DNA of 64,000 bases. Origin: Neorhizobium alkalisoli (GTDB taxonomy: Bacteria; Pseudomonadota; Alphaproteobacteria; Rhizobiales; Rhizobiaceae). Made by a program: the position numbers and the translations under genes. How positions within the stretch are numbered: position 1 is the stretch's first letter; every line of letters begins with the position of its first letter. The notes beneath the pieces are model-generated. The model did no database searches and was not told where the DNA came from. It worked only from the letters and a program-made list of their open reading frames with translations. The stretch is taken from positions 1-64,000 of the forward strand of contig NZ_VIWP01000004.1 in NCBI RefSeq assembly GCF_007829835.1, written 5' to 3'. Positions 17,416 through 27,892 of this stretch are shown piece by piece.

Positions 17416-17793
17416 CTAGACCTCGAAAATGTCTTCGAAGGCATCCGGAAAATTCTTCCGGCCAACCCTTTCGTCGATGCGCAGCAAGGCTTCGTAGGAC
17501 GCGGGATCGAATGGGCTTTCCGCCGGCACGACTTCCCGGCCGAAAAGAAGGTTGAGCCGTCCGGCGTCGAGATTGCCGCGCTCGAAGGGCTCGTCGCCAA
17601 AATGGTGCCAGAGCGCATGCAGGAAGGCGGCATCCACCTTCTGCTCGATCGTGTTCGGGCGGGCGAGGCGGGGCAGCGCCTTCAGTGGCGTTGCCCCCTT
17701 TTCATTGGCACGACGGATGGTGAAGTGGTGGCCATGGCCCGGCAATCCGGAAGGAAAGCCTCTATGCTTGGTCATTTCGGGTGGTCGGGCCAT
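17416..17793 (-). CDS. Conserved hypothetical protein, paralogue B of a tandem pair
   Basis: A 125-residue paralogue of the 17052-17411 product. It shares TKHRGFPSGL at residues 8-17, TIRRAN at 25-30, FGDEPFERGNLD near 65-76, LLFGREVVPAE near 82-92 and FDPASYEALLRIDE near 95-108. It carries a short extra acidic tail (EDIFEV). ATG 17793 was chosen because both paralogues begin MA-x-x-PEM there. It sits 12 bases after the GST gene on the same strand. I do not recognise a domain. Confidence 0.7.
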   Translation of the reverse strand: MARPPEMTKHRGFPSGLPGHGHHFTIRRANEKGATPLKALPRLARPNTIEQKVDAAFLHALWHHFGDEPFERGNLDAGRLNLLFGREVVPAESPFDPASYEALLRIDERVGRKNFPDAFEDIFEV

Positions 17794-17804
17794 GCGTTTA
17801 TTCC

Positions 17805-18710
17805 TTAGTCCTTGCCGATCTTGTCGGCCGTCTTCGTATCGAAATCGGATGCGTCGTGACGCTCGTGAAGCTGTTCGGACGGATCGCCCGACATGCGGTT
17901 GACCATTCTGCCACGTTTGACGGCCGGACGCGCAAAAATCTCGGCCGTCCAGCGCTGTACGTTTTTGTAAGTGCCGACGTCGAGATAGTTGCCGGCATCG
18001 CCATAGGCCTGGCCCAGTGCCAGATTGCCGTACCACGGCCAGATCGCCATGTCGGCAATCGTGTATTCGGAGCCCGCCATATACTGGTTGTCGGCGAGAT
18101 GCCGGTCGAGCACGTCGAGCTGGCGTTTTACTTCCATCGCATAACGGTCGATCGCATATTTGATCTTCATCGGCGCATAGGCATAAAAATGTCCGAAACC
18201 GCCGCCGAGGAAAGGCGCCGAGCCCATCTGCCAGAACAGCCAGTTCATCGCTTCCGTGCGGGCGCGCAGCTCGGTCGGCAGGAAGGCGCCGAATTTTTCC
18301 GCCAGATAGACAAGGATCGAGGCAGATTCGAATACCCGGACCGGCTCGCCACCATCCTTCGGAGCGTGATCCGAGAGAGCCGGAATTTTCGAATTCGGAT
18401 TGACGTCCACAAAACCGGAACCGAACTGGTCGCCATCGCCGATCTTGATCAGCCAGGCATCATATTCCGCGCCGGAATGGCCGGCGGCCAGGAGCTCTTC
18501 CAGAAGAATCGTCACCTTCACGCCGTTCGGCGTGCCGAGCGAATAAAGCTGCAGCGGATGTTTGCCGACAGGCAGGACCTTGTCATGGGTCGGCCCGGCG
18601 ATCGGCCGGTTGATATTGGCGAACTGGCCGCCATTACCCTTGTCCCAGATCCAGACCTTGTCAGGTTCATAGCCGGCTGGGAAATTGTCGGCGGGGGATT
18701 TCTCGGTCAT
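17805..18710 (-). CDS. Glutathione S-transferase, YghU type (disulfide-bond oxidoreductase)
   Basis: A 301-residue GST with the long N-terminal extension of the YghU/YfcG (nu-class) enzymes. The thioredoxin-like half contains LYSLGTPNGVKVTILLEEL (about residues 55-73), where TPN is the family's active-site region, and NPNSKIPAL plus ESASILVYL for glutathione binding. The helical half has GSEYTIADMAIWPW. Start 18710 has AAGGA 8 bases upstream; ATG 18719 is the alternative. The likely role is GSH-dependent disulfide reduction or peroxide detoxification in the cytoplasm. Confidence 0.85.
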   Translation of the reverse strand: MTEKSPADNFPAGYEPDKVWIWDKGNGGQFANINRPIAGPTHDKVLPVGKHPLQLYSLGTPNGVKVTILLEELLAAGHSGAEYDAWLIKIGDGDQFGSGFVDVNPNSKIPALSDHAPKDGGEPVRVFESASILVYLAEKFGAFLPTELRARTEAMNWLFWQMGSAPFLGGGFGHFYAYAPMKIKYAIDRYAMEVKRQLDVLDRHLADNQYMAGSEYTIADMAIWPWYGNLALGQAYGDAGNYLDVGTYKNVQRWTAEIFARPAVKRGRMVNRMSGDPSEQLHERHDASDFDTKTADKIGKD

Positions 18711-18795
18711 CAAAATCATCCTTGTGCTTGAATTCAGCGCGGCACGGAGAAGGCGCCCGGCTTCATATGGGAGCCGATGTCGCCAATGTCTCCAG

Positions 18796-20328
18796 TCACA
18801 GCGGGATAGTGTCGTGTTTTTTCCAGTGCGTGGTCACCTGCTTGCCGCGCAGCGAGGCAAAGGCGCGGGCGATGCGCCGGCGTGACGAATGCGGCATGAT
18901 CACCTCGTCGATAAAGCCGCGCTCGGCCGCCACGAAGGGATTTGCAAACCGCTCCTCATATTCCCTGGTGCGGGCCGCAATCTTTTCAGGATCATCCAAT
19001 TCGGAGCGATAGAGAATTTCGGTCGCCCCCTTGGCGCCCATCACCGCGATTTCCGCCGTCGGCCAGGCATAATTGATATCGGCGCCGATATGTTTCGATG
19101 CCATCACGTCATAAGCGCCGCCATAGGCCTTTCGCGTGATCAGCGTCACGAGCGGAACGGTCGCCTCCGAATAGGCAAACAGCAGTTTTGCACCGTGCTT
19201 GATCACGCCGCCATATTCCTGCGCCACGCCCGGCAGGAAACCCGGCACATCGACCAGCGTCAGGATCGGGATCGAGAAAGCGTCACAGAAACGCACGAAA
19301 CGGGCGGCCTTGCGGGACGAATCGATATCGAGGCAGCCGGCCAGTACCATCGGCTGGTTGGCAACGACGCCGATCGTCTGTCCCTCAAGCCGGATGAATC
19401 CGGTCAGGATGTTTTTCGCAAAAGCTTCCTGGATCTCGAAGAAATCGCCCTCGTCGGCGATCGCCGTGATCAGTTCCCGCATGTCGTAAGGTTTTGCCGC
19501 ACTGTCGGGGATCAGCGTGTCGAGCCGCATTTCAAGCCGCGCCGGATCATCGTGGAAAGGGCGCGTCGGCGGCTTTTCACGATTGTTCAGCGGCAGGAAA
19601 TCGAACAGCTGGCGCACGGCCTCCAGAGCCTCGACGTCATTGTCGAAAGCCGCATCGGCGACCGAGGATTTTTGGGTATGCGTTTTCGCGCCACCGAGTT
19701 CTTCGGCCGTGACGATCTCGTTGGTCACGGTTTTGACCACATCCGGTCCGGTGACGAACATGTAGGACGTGTCGCGCACCATGAAGATGAAATCGGTCAT
19801 CGCCGGCGAATAGACCGCGCCACCGGCGCAAGGGCCCATGATCACGGAAATCTGCGGCACGACACCGGATGTCTCGGCATTGCGGCGAAACACTTCCGCA
19901 TAACCGCCAAGCGAGGCGACACCTTCCTGGATGCGGGCGCCGCCCGAGTCATTGAGGCCGATCACGGGCGCTCCGACACGCACCGCCATATCCATGATCT
20001 TGCAGATCTTCTGGGCATGCGTTTCGGAAAGCGAACCGCCGAAGACTGTAAAATCCTGGGAAAAAACATAGACCTGCCGGCCGTTGATCGTGCCCCAGCC
20101 GGTCACGACGCCATCGCCGGCGATCTTTTGGCTCTCCATGCCGAAATCCACCGCGCGGTGGGTCACGTACATGTCGAATTCTTCGAAAGAGCCTTCGTCG
20201 AGCAGGACTTCGATCCGTTCCCGGGCCGTCAGTTTCCCCTTTGCATGCTGTGCGGCAATGCGCTTTTCACCGCCGCCGAGCCGTGCTTCGGCCCGCCGTC
20301 TTTCGACTTCACTCAAGACTGAACGCAT
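18796..20328 (-). CDS. pccB: Propionyl-CoA carboxylase, carboxyltransferase (beta) subunit
   Basis: A 510-residue carboxyltransferase. Both crotonase-like halves are visible, with the oxyanion glycines in [15 protein letters not shown] and the PccB-typical [10 protein letters not shown] and [19 protein letters not shown] region. It ends [16 protein letters not shown], the usual end of the family. ATG 20328 has GGGAGG five bases upstream and is preferred to the ATG at 20349. It lies upstream of pccA on the same strand, separated by the GST, paralogue and DUF genes. Together with PccA it makes methylmalonyl-CoA. Confidence 0.95.
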   Translation of the reverse strand: MRSVLSEVERRRAEARLGGGEKRIAAQHAKGKLTARERIEVLLDEGSFEEFDMYVTHRAVDFGMESQKIAGDGVVTGWGTINGRQVYVFSQDFTVFGGSLSETHAQKICKIMDMAVRVGAPVIGLNDSGGARIQEGVASLGGYAEVFRRNAETSGVVPQISVIMGPCAGGAVYSPAMTDFIFMVRDTSYMFVTGPDVVKTVTNEIVTAEELGGAKTHTQKSSVADAAFDNDVEALEAVRQLFDFLPLNNREKPPTRPFHDDPARLEMRLDTLIPDSAAKPYDMRELITAIADEGDFFEIQEAFAKNILTGFIRLEGQTIGVVANQPMVLAGCLDIDSSRKAARFVRFCDAFSIPILTLVDVPGFLPGVAQEYGGVIKHGAKLLFAYSEATVPLVTLITRKAYGGAYDVMASKHIGADINYAWPTAEIAVMGAKGATEILYRSELDDPEKIAARTREYEERFANPFVAAERGFIDEVIMPHSSRRRIARAFASLRGKQVTTHWKKHDTIPL

Positions 20329-20405
20329 GCTGCCTCCCGAATGCTTCACATCTGTGTAACGCGTCTTCGGGAGAGAGCAAACCTTTGATCGCAGATCGGA
20401 AGTAT

Positions 20406-20430
20406 CATCGCGGCAGGCAGGGCCGCGATG
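20406..20430 (-). terminator. Hairpin between the ParA-like gene and pccB
   Basis: CATCGCGGC (20406-20414) and GCCGCGATG (20422-20430) form a perfect 9-bp stem with a 7-base loop, 25 bases after the ParA-like stop on the minus strand. There is no clear T run, so it is a weak intrinsic terminator or an mRNA 3' end stabiliser. Confidence 0.45.
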
Positions 20431-20455
20431 TCCGGCGCATAAACAGTGGCGCGGT

Positions 20456-21160
20456 TTAGGCGGCGCTGACGAAGCGGCTCGACAGCGTCCTGGTACCCTT
20501 CAGCGGCACACGACGGATCATTTCCATCGCAAAGGCGCGGGCATTCTGGCGGGCCTTGTCGAGATTGCTGATACGGTTTTCGTCCATCGTGTAGAGCGTG
20601 CCGCCGAGATCGAAGATGTCACGGAAGGCGGCGCGTTCGATGATCGGCGTGCCGAGCACTTCAACGCCCCGTTCGGCCAGCAGCATTTTGACGGCCAGCA
20701 GGGCGCGCGTCGTCACCATCGAGTTGACGCGGGTCAGCACGACGGAATGGTTGACGCGGATGCCACCCTTCTCGTCGAGGAAACGCAAGAGTTCGAGCAC
20801 GTTTGCGCCGCCCTGGGCATCCATGGCGCAGCCCTGTATCGGGATCAGAACATGGTCGGAAAGGCCGATTGCCTTGGCCAGCAGCGGGCTCTGGGCGCCG
20901 GGCAGGTCAACGACGAAATAATCTGTCTTGTAAAGGTTTTCGGAAATATGCCGTTCGATCGAAGCCTGGGTCACGTAGGAAATGACGTTGAGCCGGTCAT
21001 TCTGCGGCGACATCTGGTGCCATCTCGAAATCCAGCGCTGCGGGTCGGCGTCGAGAACCGTGACGCGATATCCCTGCTGGGCAAGGTCGGAGGCAAGCAG
21101 AAGCACGGCGGTCGTCTTGCCGGCGCCGCCCTTGGTATTGGCAAACGTGATGACTGGCAT
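20456..21160 (-). CDS. ParA/MinD-family ATPase (VirC1-like)
   Basis: A 234-residue ParA-family ATPase. The deviant Walker A KGGAGKTT is at residues 10-17, with the signature lysine at 10; the Walker A' aspartate is in VLDADPQRW near 37-41 and Walker B in FVVDLPGA near 82-89. There is no ParB gene or plasmid partition site beside it, so it is not obviously a partition ATPase. It follows cheB by 115 bases on the same strand. ParA-like proteins that position chemotaxis arrays are known (ParC in Vibrio, PpfA in Rhodobacter), so such a role is possible. A VirC1-like role is the alternative. Confidence 0.8.
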   Translation of the reverse strand: MPVITFANTKGGAGKTTAVLLLASDLAQQGYRVTVLDADPQRWISRWHQMSPQNDRLNVISYVTQASIERHISENLYKTDYFVVDLPGAQSPLLAKAIGLSDHVLIPIQGCAMDAQGGANVLELLRFLDEKGGIRVNHSVVLTRVNSMVTTRALLAVKMLLAERGVEVLGTPIIERAAFRDIFDLGGTLYTMDENRISNLDKARQNARAFAMEMIRRVPLKGTRTLSSRFVSAA

Positions 21161-21275
21161 AAGGGGAATTCCTGTTCGGCTGCGAGCTGACCGCTCTGAA
21201 CCGCACCCTCATGATGCGCCGTCCGATTCTTGGTCCAACATGGTTAACGAAGACCAAAAATCGGACTGTGAACCT

Positions 21276-22361
21276 TCATCGGCGACGATCTGCGGCCAGG
21301 ATTTCCCGAGCGATCTGATCGAGCGAAACCACCTTGTCGACGCCGCCATGGGCGATCGCTTCCTTGGGCATGCCGAACACGACGGAGCTCGCTTCATCCT
21401 GCGCCACCGTATAGGCGCCGGCCTGGTGCATCTCGTTCATGCCGCGGGCGCCGTCATCGCCCATGCCGGTCATGATCACGCCCATCGCATTGGCACCGGC
21501 TGAGCGCGCCGCCGATCGGAACAACACATCGACCGAAGGCCGGTGCCGGCTGACCAACGGGCCCTCACGCACCGAAACCTCGTAGCGCGCGCCCTTGCGT
21601 TCAAGCAGCATATGCTTGTCGCCGGGCGCGATCAGCACGTGTCCGCGCAGCACAGGGTCGCCATCGACCGCTTCCTTGACCTCGACTTCGCAGAGGCCAT
21701 TGAGGCGTTTTGCAAAGGCGGCGGTAAATTTCTCCGGCATGTGCTGGACGATGACCATGCCTGGCGAATTGGCCGGCAATGCTTCCAAAAGTTCGCGCAG
21801 CGCTTCCGTTCCGCCGGTCGAGGCGCCGACGCAGACGACCATTTCCGTCGTCTTCGCCATGGCACCGATCCTCGGCGGCGGCAGAACGGCATCGGCCGTC
21901 AGTTTGGCAGTCGAGTTGCGCTCCGTCAGTCGCGTAGCACGGTGTTTCGAGACCCGCGCATTGGCGGCAGACTTTACGACCGTGCGGATACGGTCTGCCG
22001 CCTCAGCCAGATGATCGGCTGCACCGATCTTCGGCTTGAGGATGATATCGACAGCGCCTGCCTCAAGCGCCTGCATCAGTGTCTCTGAACCGCTCTCGGT
22101 CAGCGATGAGCACATCACGACAGGAATGGGATGCTGCGCCATCAGCTTGCGCAGGAAGGTGATCCCGTCCATTTGCGGCATCTCGACGTCGAGGGTAATG
22201 ACGTCCGGAATTTCTTCGCGGATTTTCCGCGCTGCCATGAATGGATCGTTGGCAACGCCCATAACCTCGATATCCGGATCGGCGGAAAGCACCGAACTCA
22301 GCGTCTGCCGCACACTGGCGGAATCGTCGATGATCAGAACCTTGATCTTGCCTGCCGCCAT
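21276..22361 (-). CDS. cheB: Chemotaxis protein-glutamate methylesterase CheB
   Basis: A 361-residue methylesterase that removes methyl groups from MCP receptors. The receiver domain (residues 5-125) has D12-D13 and the phosphoacceptor D58 in [10 protein letters not shown]. The esterase domain from about 172 has the catalytic triad S181 (GASTGG), H207 (VQHMP) and D303 (GDDGARG). cheR ends 3 bases before this gene starts (cheR 22365, cheB 22361), so the pair is coupled. It is the last recognised che gene of the minus-strand cluster. Confidence 0.96.
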   Translation of the reverse strand: MAAGKIKVLIIDDSASVRQTLSSVLSADPDIEVMGVANDPFMAARKIREEIPDVITLDVEMPQMDGITFLRKLMAQHPIPVVMCSSLTESGSETLMQALEAGAVDIILKPKIGAADHLAEAADRIRTVVKSAANARVSKHRATRLTERNSTAKLTADAVLPPPRIGAMAKTTEMVVCVGASTGGTEALRELLEALPANSPGMVIVQHMPEKFTAAFAKRLNGLCEVEVKEAVDGDPVLRGHVLIAPGDKHMLLERKGARYEVSVREGPLVSRHRPSVDVLFRSAARSAGANAMGVIMTGMGDDGARGMNEMHQAGAYTVAQDEASSVVFGMPKEAIAHGGVDKVVSLDQIAREILAADRRR

Positions 22362-22364
22362 CTC

Positions 22365-23222
22365 TCAGCCTTTCTTGAACACCGTGTTGGCAACCTGTTT
22401 CACCGGCAGGTCGAAGCCGGTGACGGTTTCCGAATGGCCGATGAAAAGATATCCGCCGGGCAGGAGGCAGTCGCAAAGGCGGTTCAGAACATGCTGCTGT
22501 GTCGGCTTGTCGAAATAGATCAGCACGTTGCGGCAGAAGATGATGTGCATCGGATCGCCGACCGGATATTTGTCGTCCATCAGGTTCAGCCGCGCAAAAC
22601 CAAGCTTGGTGCGCAGCTTCGGGCTGATACGCATCTCGTGGCGGCGGTTGTCGGCCGATTTCATCACATATTTGCGCATCATCTCGCCGGGGACCGGCTG
22701 CAGAAGTTCGTTCTGGTAGATGCCGCGCTTGGCTTTATCGAGCACGTCCGTCGAAAGATCTGTGGCGAGAACGAAGTAATCCCGCTCCGGTGCCTTGGCA
22801 CCCAGATATTCGGAAAGCACCATCGCCATCGTATAGGGCTCGGCACCGGTCGAGCAAGCGGAGCTCCAGGTCCTGAGCCTGCGGTCGCCGAAGGATTTCA
22901 GGATATCCGGCAGCGCGTGGCTGACCATGTAGTCGAAATGTTTCGGCTCGCGGAAAAAGTCCGTCTTGTTGGTGGTGACCGCATCGATCAGGTGGATCGC
23001 TTCCTGCTCGAGCCCGCCATGCTTGAACAGATAATCGCAATAGGAGTCGAAACTCGTCATGCCGGTCAGGCGCAGCCTGCGGCGCAGGCGGCCTTCAAGC
23101 ATGGTCATCTTGTTGAGCGGCATCTTGATGCCGCTATAGTCGTAAATGTATTTCGACAGCAGGTCGAAATTGCGCTTGCTCAGCCTGTCGTCCAGCGACT
23201 GGCTCCTGATTGCCGTATCCAC
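22365..23222 (-). CDS. cheR: Chemotaxis protein methyltransferase CheR
   Basis: A 285-residue SAM-dependent methyltransferase for MCP glutamates. The N-terminal helical domain is followed by the conserved NKTDFFRE block (about residues 85-92), the SAM site SSACSTGAEPY (120-130) and IIFCRNVLIYF (about 226-236). The C terminus has GYLFIGHSE. It lies between cheW (52 bases upstream) and cheB (3 bases downstream). The three receptors of this cluster lack the enteric NWETF tether but share another tail, which may be its docking site. Confidence 0.96.
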   Translation of the reverse strand: MDTAIRSQSLDDRLSKRNFDLLSKYIYDYSGIKMPLNKMTMLEGRLRRRLRLTGMTSFDSYCDYLFKHGGLEQEAIHLIDAVTTNKTDFFREPKHFDYMVSHALPDILKSFGDRRLRTWSSACSTGAEPYTMAMVLSEYLGAKAPERDYFVLATDLSTDVLDKAKRGIYQNELLQPVPGEMMRKYVMKSADNRRHEMRISPKLRTKLGFARLNLMDDKYPVGDPMHIIFCRNVLIYFDKPTQQHVLNRLCDCLLPGGYLFIGHSETVTGFDLPVKQVANTVFKKG

Positions 23223-23274
23223 GCCGACCCCTCGTACTCTTTACTTGTTCAGTTCACGCGATTGCGGCGCGCGA

Positions 23275-23763
23275 TCAGGCGACCTTCTGCGCGCCGACGC
23301 CGGCCAGTGCGGAGCCCGAATCCGAGAACAGCCGGGCAAGGTCGATGATGACGACGAAACCGACATCCCGCCTGACGACACCCGCGATATAGTCCGAGCG
23401 CCAGCGCACGCCGATATCCGGTGCCGTCTCGATCTGGTCTTCGCGGAAGGGCACGACCTCGTAGACCCGGTCGGCAACGAGTCCGAGTGCCAGAACCCGG
23501 TCCGCGACGGGAACGTCGAGAACCAGGATCCGCGTATGCGGCGTCTTTTCCGTCCGCGACATGCCGAGACGAAGCCGGAGATCGATCACCGGAACCCCCT
23601 GGCCGCGCACATCGCGCAGGCCAAGAAGATAGTCCGGTCCATGCGGGATCTTGAACGGCTCCTCATGGTCGAGGATTTCGCGAACCACCTCGACGGGGAC
23701 CGCGAAAATCTCCTCGCCGAGGCTGAAGGTCACAAACTGTGATTCAGGGGATGTGCTTGCCAT
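23275..23763 (-). CDS. cheW: Chemotaxis coupling protein CheW (first copy)
   Basis: A 162-residue CheW that links receptors to CheA. It starts with TFSLGEEIFAVPVEVVREIL (about residues 12-31) and contains LLGLRDVRGQGVPVIDLRLRLG, the CheW core with the conserved Arg in RG. It starts right at the stop of the receptor gene (23763/23764), so it is the fourth coupled gene after the receptors. A second cheW lies at 29648-30142 before the receptors. The two are divergent paralogues, not a recent copy. Confidence 0.95.
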   Translation of the reverse strand: MASTSPESQFVTFSLGEEIFAVPVEVVREILDHEEPFKIPHGPDYLLGLRDVRGQGVPVIDLRLRLGMSRTEKTPHTRILVLDVPVADRVLALGLVADRVYEVVPFREDQIETAPDIGVRWRSDYIAGVVRRDVGFVVIIDLARLFSDSGSALAGVGAQKVA

Positions 23764-25689
23764 TTACGCGCTTTCCTTGAATTCGTCGTCGTCCTGGTCT
23801 GGTCCGCCCATGGACATGTCGAGGGCAAAGCCCCGGGCACGAGCCTGCTGTGATGCCACGGGGCGTTCGTGGCCGGAATTTTCATGAGAACGGCCTGCTT
23901 CGCCGGGCCGGCGTTTGGCCGCTGCCGGGGCAGAGGCAGCCTGCGAACGGTCCCGTGCATTGCCACGGTCCACGCGGAAGAAGGCGATAGAGGCCTGCAG
24001 TTCTTCCGCCTGCGCCGCCAGTTCTTCGGACGTGGCCGAAACCTGTTCCGAGGCGCCGGCATTCTGCTGGGTTACCTTGTCGAGCTGCTGGATCGCTTCG
24101 TTGATCTGGCTCGCACCGATATCCTGCTCGCGGCAGGCCGCCGAAATCTCGGCCACCAGCTCGGCGGTCTTGTGAATGTCTGGCACCAGCTTGTTGAGCA
24201 TTTCGCCTGCATCGGTCGCGACCTGCACGGTCTCGCCAGAGAGCGCGCTGATTTCGGCGGCCGCCGTCTGGCTGCGTTCGGCGAGCTTTCTTACTTCCGA
24301 AGCAACAACCGCAAAACCACGGCCATGTTCGCCAGCGCGAGCAGCTTCCACCGCGGCGTTGAGGGCGAGAAGGTCGGTCTGGCGAGCAATTTCCTGCACG
24401 ATCGAGATCTTGTCGGCGATCGTGCGCATCGCGCCGACGGCGCGTGCAACGGCCTGGCCGGAAGCCTCGGCATCCTTGGACGACTGGCGGGCGATCTTTT
24501 CGGTCTGGGCCGCGTTATCGGCATTCTGCTTGATATTGGCGGCCATCTCTTCCATCGAAGCGGAAGCCTCTTCAGCCGACGATGCCTGTTCCGTCGCCCC
24601 CTGCGAAAGCTGTTCGGAGCTGGAAGACAGTTCCTGGCTGCCCGAGGAAACATTGGTCGAGGCCGACAGCGCGTCCGAAACGACGCCACGCAGGCGCTCT
24701 ACCATGCTCTGCAGGGCAAGGCCGAGCACGTCCTTGTCGGACAGCGGTTTTGGCGAAATGGTCAGATCGCCATTCGCGATCTGGTTGGCGACATTGGCCG
24801 TGCTGCGCAGGTTGGTGACCATGTTCTGCATCGCGGTGCCGAGCATGTCCTTGTCCGACAGAGGCTTGGCATCGACGGAAAGGTCGCCGGCGGCGATACG
24901 GTCGGCAATGCCGGCAGTGCCGCGCAGATTGCCGGTCATCACGTTGACGGTATCGATCAGATCCTTGATCTCGTCATTCGTCTTGACTTCGACCTTCTGG
25001 TTCAGGTCGCCGATCGCAACGGCATTGGCGACGGATGCGATCTTGCCAAGGCCGCGGCTGATGCCGAGCATGATCCATACGGAAGCACCGATTGCCAGGA
25101 GCACTGCCGCTGCCGCAACGATCCCCATGATCAGCATGGTTTCGTCAAACAGCGCGTCGTTTTCCCTACCGGTCTCGGCCATGTTGCTGCGCTGCAGATC
25201 AACCAGTGCCTTGATCTCGTTGTTCATTTCGACCGTCAGGTCGCGCAGCTCGCCCATCGATATCTCGGTGGCACCGGCATTGTCGCCCTTGGCGTGAAGC
25301 GCCTCGAGATTTTTCGTATCGGTCAGGAAGGTGGCGCTATAGGCGACGAGTTTCTGCCAGCGCGGCTTTTCGTCGGCAGGCGCGATCGAGACGCCTTCTT
25401 CGAACATCTTGGTCATCGTGGCGAGGTTGGCGCGGCCTTCCTCGAAGAATTTCAGCGATTGCGCCGGATTGGAAACCAGAAGCGCGTTCTTCTGGGCACG
25501 AATGGCATCGATCTCGGCAATATCGGCGTTCAATGCCAGCTCGAGACGGCGGACAGGGCCGTCGATCAGACCGCTGTTTGCGTCATCGAGATCGTGAAGG
25601 CTTACGGCCGCAAAGCCGGCAATACCAATGAGAGAAAGCGTCAGCAGGCCGAAACCCAGCCCTAATTTCCATTTGATTGTAAAGCGCAT
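23764..25689 (-). CDS. Methyl-accepting chemotaxis protein with three HAMP units
   Basis: A 641-residue transmembrane receptor. Membrane helices lie at about 10-32 and 185-208, with a four-helix-type periplasmic sensor domain between. Then come three HAMP units (about 212-257, 258-296, 297-335; the last two are 39 residues each and both contain AKPLSDKD or PKPLSDKD). The signalling hairpin has the tip [16 protein letters not shown]. The tail ends [12 protein letters not shown] then EFKESA. ATG 25689 (MRFTIKWK) was chosen because the sister receptor begins MRFTIKLK. Ligand unknown. Confidence 0.93.
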   Translation of the reverse strand: MRFTIKWKLGLGFGLLTLSLIGIAGFAAVSLHDLDDANSGLIDGPVRRLELALNADIAEIDAIRAQKNALLVSNPAQSLKFFEEGRANLATMTKMFEEGVSIAPADEKPRWQKLVAYSATFLTDTKNLEALHAKGDNAGATEISMGELRDLTVEMNNEIKALVDLQRSNMAETGRENDALFDETMLIMGIVAAAAVLLAIGASVWIMLGISRGLGKIASVANAVAIGDLNQKVEVKTNDEIKDLIDTVNVMTGNLRGTAGIADRIAAGDLSVDAKPLSDKDMLGTAMQNMVTNLRSTANVANQIANGDLTISPKPLSDKDVLGLALQSMVERLRGVVSDALSASTNVSSGSQELSSSSEQLSQGATEQASSAEEASASMEEMAANIKQNADNAAQTEKIARQSSKDAEASGQAVARAVGAMRTIADKISIVQEIARQTDLLALNAAVEAARAGEHGRGFAVVASEVRKLAERSQTAAAEISALSGETVQVATDAGEMLNKLVPDIHKTAELVAEISAACREQDIGASQINEAIQQLDKVTQQNAGASEQVSATSEELAAQAEELQASIAFFRVDRGNARDRSQAASAPAAAKRRPGEAGRSHENSGHERPVASQQARARGFALDMSMGGPDQDDDEFKESA

Positions 25690-25833
25690 CTCGATATCCA
25701 TCCATTCTGAAAAAAGGTCCATCTCCGTCCGCAGATGTCGCCTCATGGATGCCGAGACCGCCGGTTAAAGGGGCGTGACCTCGTGAAAAGCATCATTCGA
25801 TCAGACATCGATGCAGGTTCATCCTGCACGTGG

Positions 25834-25858
25834 TCGAGGCCGGACGGACCGGCCTCGA
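25834..25858 (-). terminator. Hairpin downstream of the second MCP gene
   Basis: TCGAGGCCGG (25834-25843), loop ACGGA, CCGGCCTCGA (25849-25858): a perfect 10-bp stem 22 bases after the stop of the receptor at 25880. There is no T run. A smaller stem (TGCAGG/CCTGCA, 25812-25828) follows. They may stabilise the receptor mRNA or set gene ratios. Confidence 0.5.
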
Positions 25859-25879
25859 CGGATCATGGGAACGATACGC

Positions 25880-27691
25880 TCAGGCGCTCGCTCTGAAGTC
25901 GTGGTCTTCGCTGTCCGGTCCGCCCATGGCGAGATCGAGAGCAAAACCCTTGGCACGTGACTGCTGTGCTGCCACCGAGCGATCCTGAGCCTTCGGCATC
26001 ATGGGCTTGGGAGCCGGCGCCTTGGCGGCAGGCCGTGCCACTGCGGCTTCCGACTGCATGCGCGCCTTGCTGGCATTGTCGACCCGGAAGAAGGCAATCG
26101 AGGCCTGCAGTTCTTCAGCCTGCGCCGCCAGTTCTTCGGAGGTCGAAGACATCTCTTCCGAGGCACCGGCGTTCTGCTGCGTGACCTTGTCGAGCTGCTG
26201 GATCGCTTCGTTGATCTGGCTTGCACCTATGTCCTGCTCGCGGCAGGCGGCCGAGATTTCCGAGACCAGTTCGGCGGTCTTGTGGATGGCGGGAACGAGC
26301 TTGTTCAGCATGTCGCCGGCTTCGGTCGCAACCTGGACGGTTTCGCCCGAGAGAGCGCTGATCTCGGCAGCAGCAGCCTGGCTGCGTTCTGCAAGTTTGC
26401 GGACTTCCGAAGCGACAACAGCAAAGCCCTTGCCATGCTCGCCGGCACGCGCTGCCTCGACGGCGGCGTTCAGAGCGAGAAGGTCGGTCTGGCGGGCGAT
26501 TTCCTGAACGATCGAGATCTTTTCGGCAATCACGCGCATGGCGCCAACGGCACGGCCGACGGCCTCGCCGGAAGCTTCCGCATCCTTGGACGACTGGCGG
26601 GCGATCTTCTCGGTCTGGGCAGCGTTATCTGCGTTCTGCTTGATGTTGGCGGCCATCTCTTCCATCGAGGCGGAAGCCTCTTCGGCCGAGGAAGCCTGTT
26701 CGGTCGCACCCTGCGAAAGCTGCTCCGAGCTGGAAGACAGTTCCTGGCTGCCCGAGGAGACGTTGTTGGCAGCCGAAAGTGCATCGGCAACAACGCCACG
26801 CAGGCGTTCGACCATGCTTTCCAGCGCGATGCCGAGCGTATCCTTGTCGGAAAGCGGCTTCGGCGATATCGTCAGATTGCCGCCGGCGATCTGGTCGGCA
26901 ACATTGGCCGTATTGCGCAGGTTGCTGGTCATGACGTTGATGGTCTGAACGAGATCGCGGATTTCGTCGTTGGACTTGACTTCGACATCCTTGTTCAGAT
27001 CGCCGATGGCTACCGCGTCTACGACGGCAGAGATCTTCTTCAGGCCGGAATTGATGCCGAGAGAAATCCACAATGCCATTGCGATGGAGAAGATCAGAAG
27101 AACGATAACGACGCCGATCAGCATGTTACGTGCGTTTTCGTACTGGATGTTGGTCGACTCGTCCGTCGCCTTGAGGTCCTTCGAAATCTCGTCATTCAGG
27201 CCGGCGACGCTCTGCATCAGGCGGTTGGTGATTTTCACACCTTCGCCCATGGAAAGGCCGGCGGCGCGGTCGTTGGACTCGCTCGTATTCTGCTTGGCCA
27301 GCCCGATGATCTGGTCCTGCATGGCAACCCAGTCCGGCATGGCGTTGCGGAACTCCACAAGCCGGGCCTTGACGCCGCTTGCCTGCTCGTTGTCGAGGAC
27401 GGTGAGTGAAGCCTGGACAGCCTGGCGTGCCTTGGCAACCTGATCGGCATAACCGGAAATCTGCGACGCGTCAGTGTTCATGATCGCGTTCTTTTCGGCA
27501 CGGATGGAATTGTTGATCGCATCCGTCAGTTCGCCGGCAACCCTGACATTGGTCGTCGGGCCAGCGATGATGTCGGTAATCGCACCATTCAGGCTCGAAA
27601 GGCTGGAGATCGCGAACATCGCCATGGCGGCCGTCGCGACAAGAATGAGGCCGAAGGTCAGGGCCAGCTTAAGCTTGATAGTAAACCGCAA
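25880..27691 (-). CDS. Methyl-accepting chemotaxis protein with two HAMP units
   Basis: A 603-residue receptor starting at TTG 27691, 7 bases after GGGGGA. Membrane helices lie at about 8-30 and 190-212, with a periplasmic helical domain between. HAMP units are at about 214-260 and 261-300 (second unit: [20 protein letters not shown]). The signalling hairpin, with the tip [18 protein letters not shown], is nearly identical to those of both neighbours. The C-terminal tail is [12 protein letters not shown] then DFRASA. It lacks one HAMP compared with the 23764-25689 receptor. The sensor domain differs from its sisters, so ligands probably differ. Confidence 0.93.
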   Translation of the reverse strand: MRFTIKLKLALTFGLILVATAAMAMFAISSLSSLNGAITDIIAGPTTNVRVAGELTDAINNSIRAEKNAIMNTDASQISGYADQVAKARQAVQASLTVLDNEQASGVKARLVEFRNAMPDWVAMQDQIIGLAKQNTSESNDRAAGLSMGEGVKITNRLMQSVAGLNDEISKDLKATDESTNIQYENARNMLIGVVIVLLIFSIAMALWISLGINSGLKKISAVVDAVAIGDLNKDVEVKSNDEIRDLVQTINVMTSNLRNTANVADQIAGGNLTISPKPLSDKDTLGIALESMVERLRGVVADALSAANNVSSGSQELSSSSEQLSQGATEQASSAEEASASMEEMAANIKQNADNAAQTEKIARQSSKDAEASGEAVGRAVGAMRVIAEKISIVQEIARQTDLLALNAAVEAARAGEHGKGFAVVASEVRKLAERSQAAAAEISALSGETVQVATEAGDMLNKLVPAIHKTAELVSEISAACREQDIGASQINEAIQQLDKVTQQNAGASEEMSSTSEELAAQAEELQASIAFFRVDNASKARMQSEAAVARPAAKAPAPKPMMPKAQDRSVAAQQSRAKGFALDLAMGGPDSEDHDFRASA

Positions 27692-27852
27692 GATCGTATC
27701 CCCCGATATGCGCTATTTCGACATCAGCCTGTCTGGATCCGGCTCTCCGGTACCCAAGGCAGGGCAAGTTGATGGGCGTAAGATCGATACATTCGATCAT
27801 CTGCCCGAACCGGCGGAACCGGCCAACGTCGTCGCATACACACGGCGGCGGT

Positions 27853-27879
27853 GATCCCGGCCAAGATCAGGCCGGGATC
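27853..27879 (-). terminator. Hairpin downstream of the third MCP gene
   Basis: GATCCCGGCC (27853-27862), 7-base loop, GGCCGGGATC (27870-27879): a perfect 10-bp stem 14 bases after the stop of the receptor at 27893. It lacks a T run. The hairpin at 25834-25858 has a similar place after the next receptor. Confidence 0.5.
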
Positions 27880-27892
27880 GAATTCAGTTGCA

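Noticed and set aside
20456..21160. ParA-like gene as a plasmid or integrated-replicon marker
   Set aside because: No parB, repABC genes or partition repeats are nearby, and the surroundings are ordinary chromosomal genes.
24176..25297. Open frames antisense to the receptors (also 26282-27409 and 27851-29590)
   Set aside because: They mirror repeated receptor sequence and look alike only because the receptors do.
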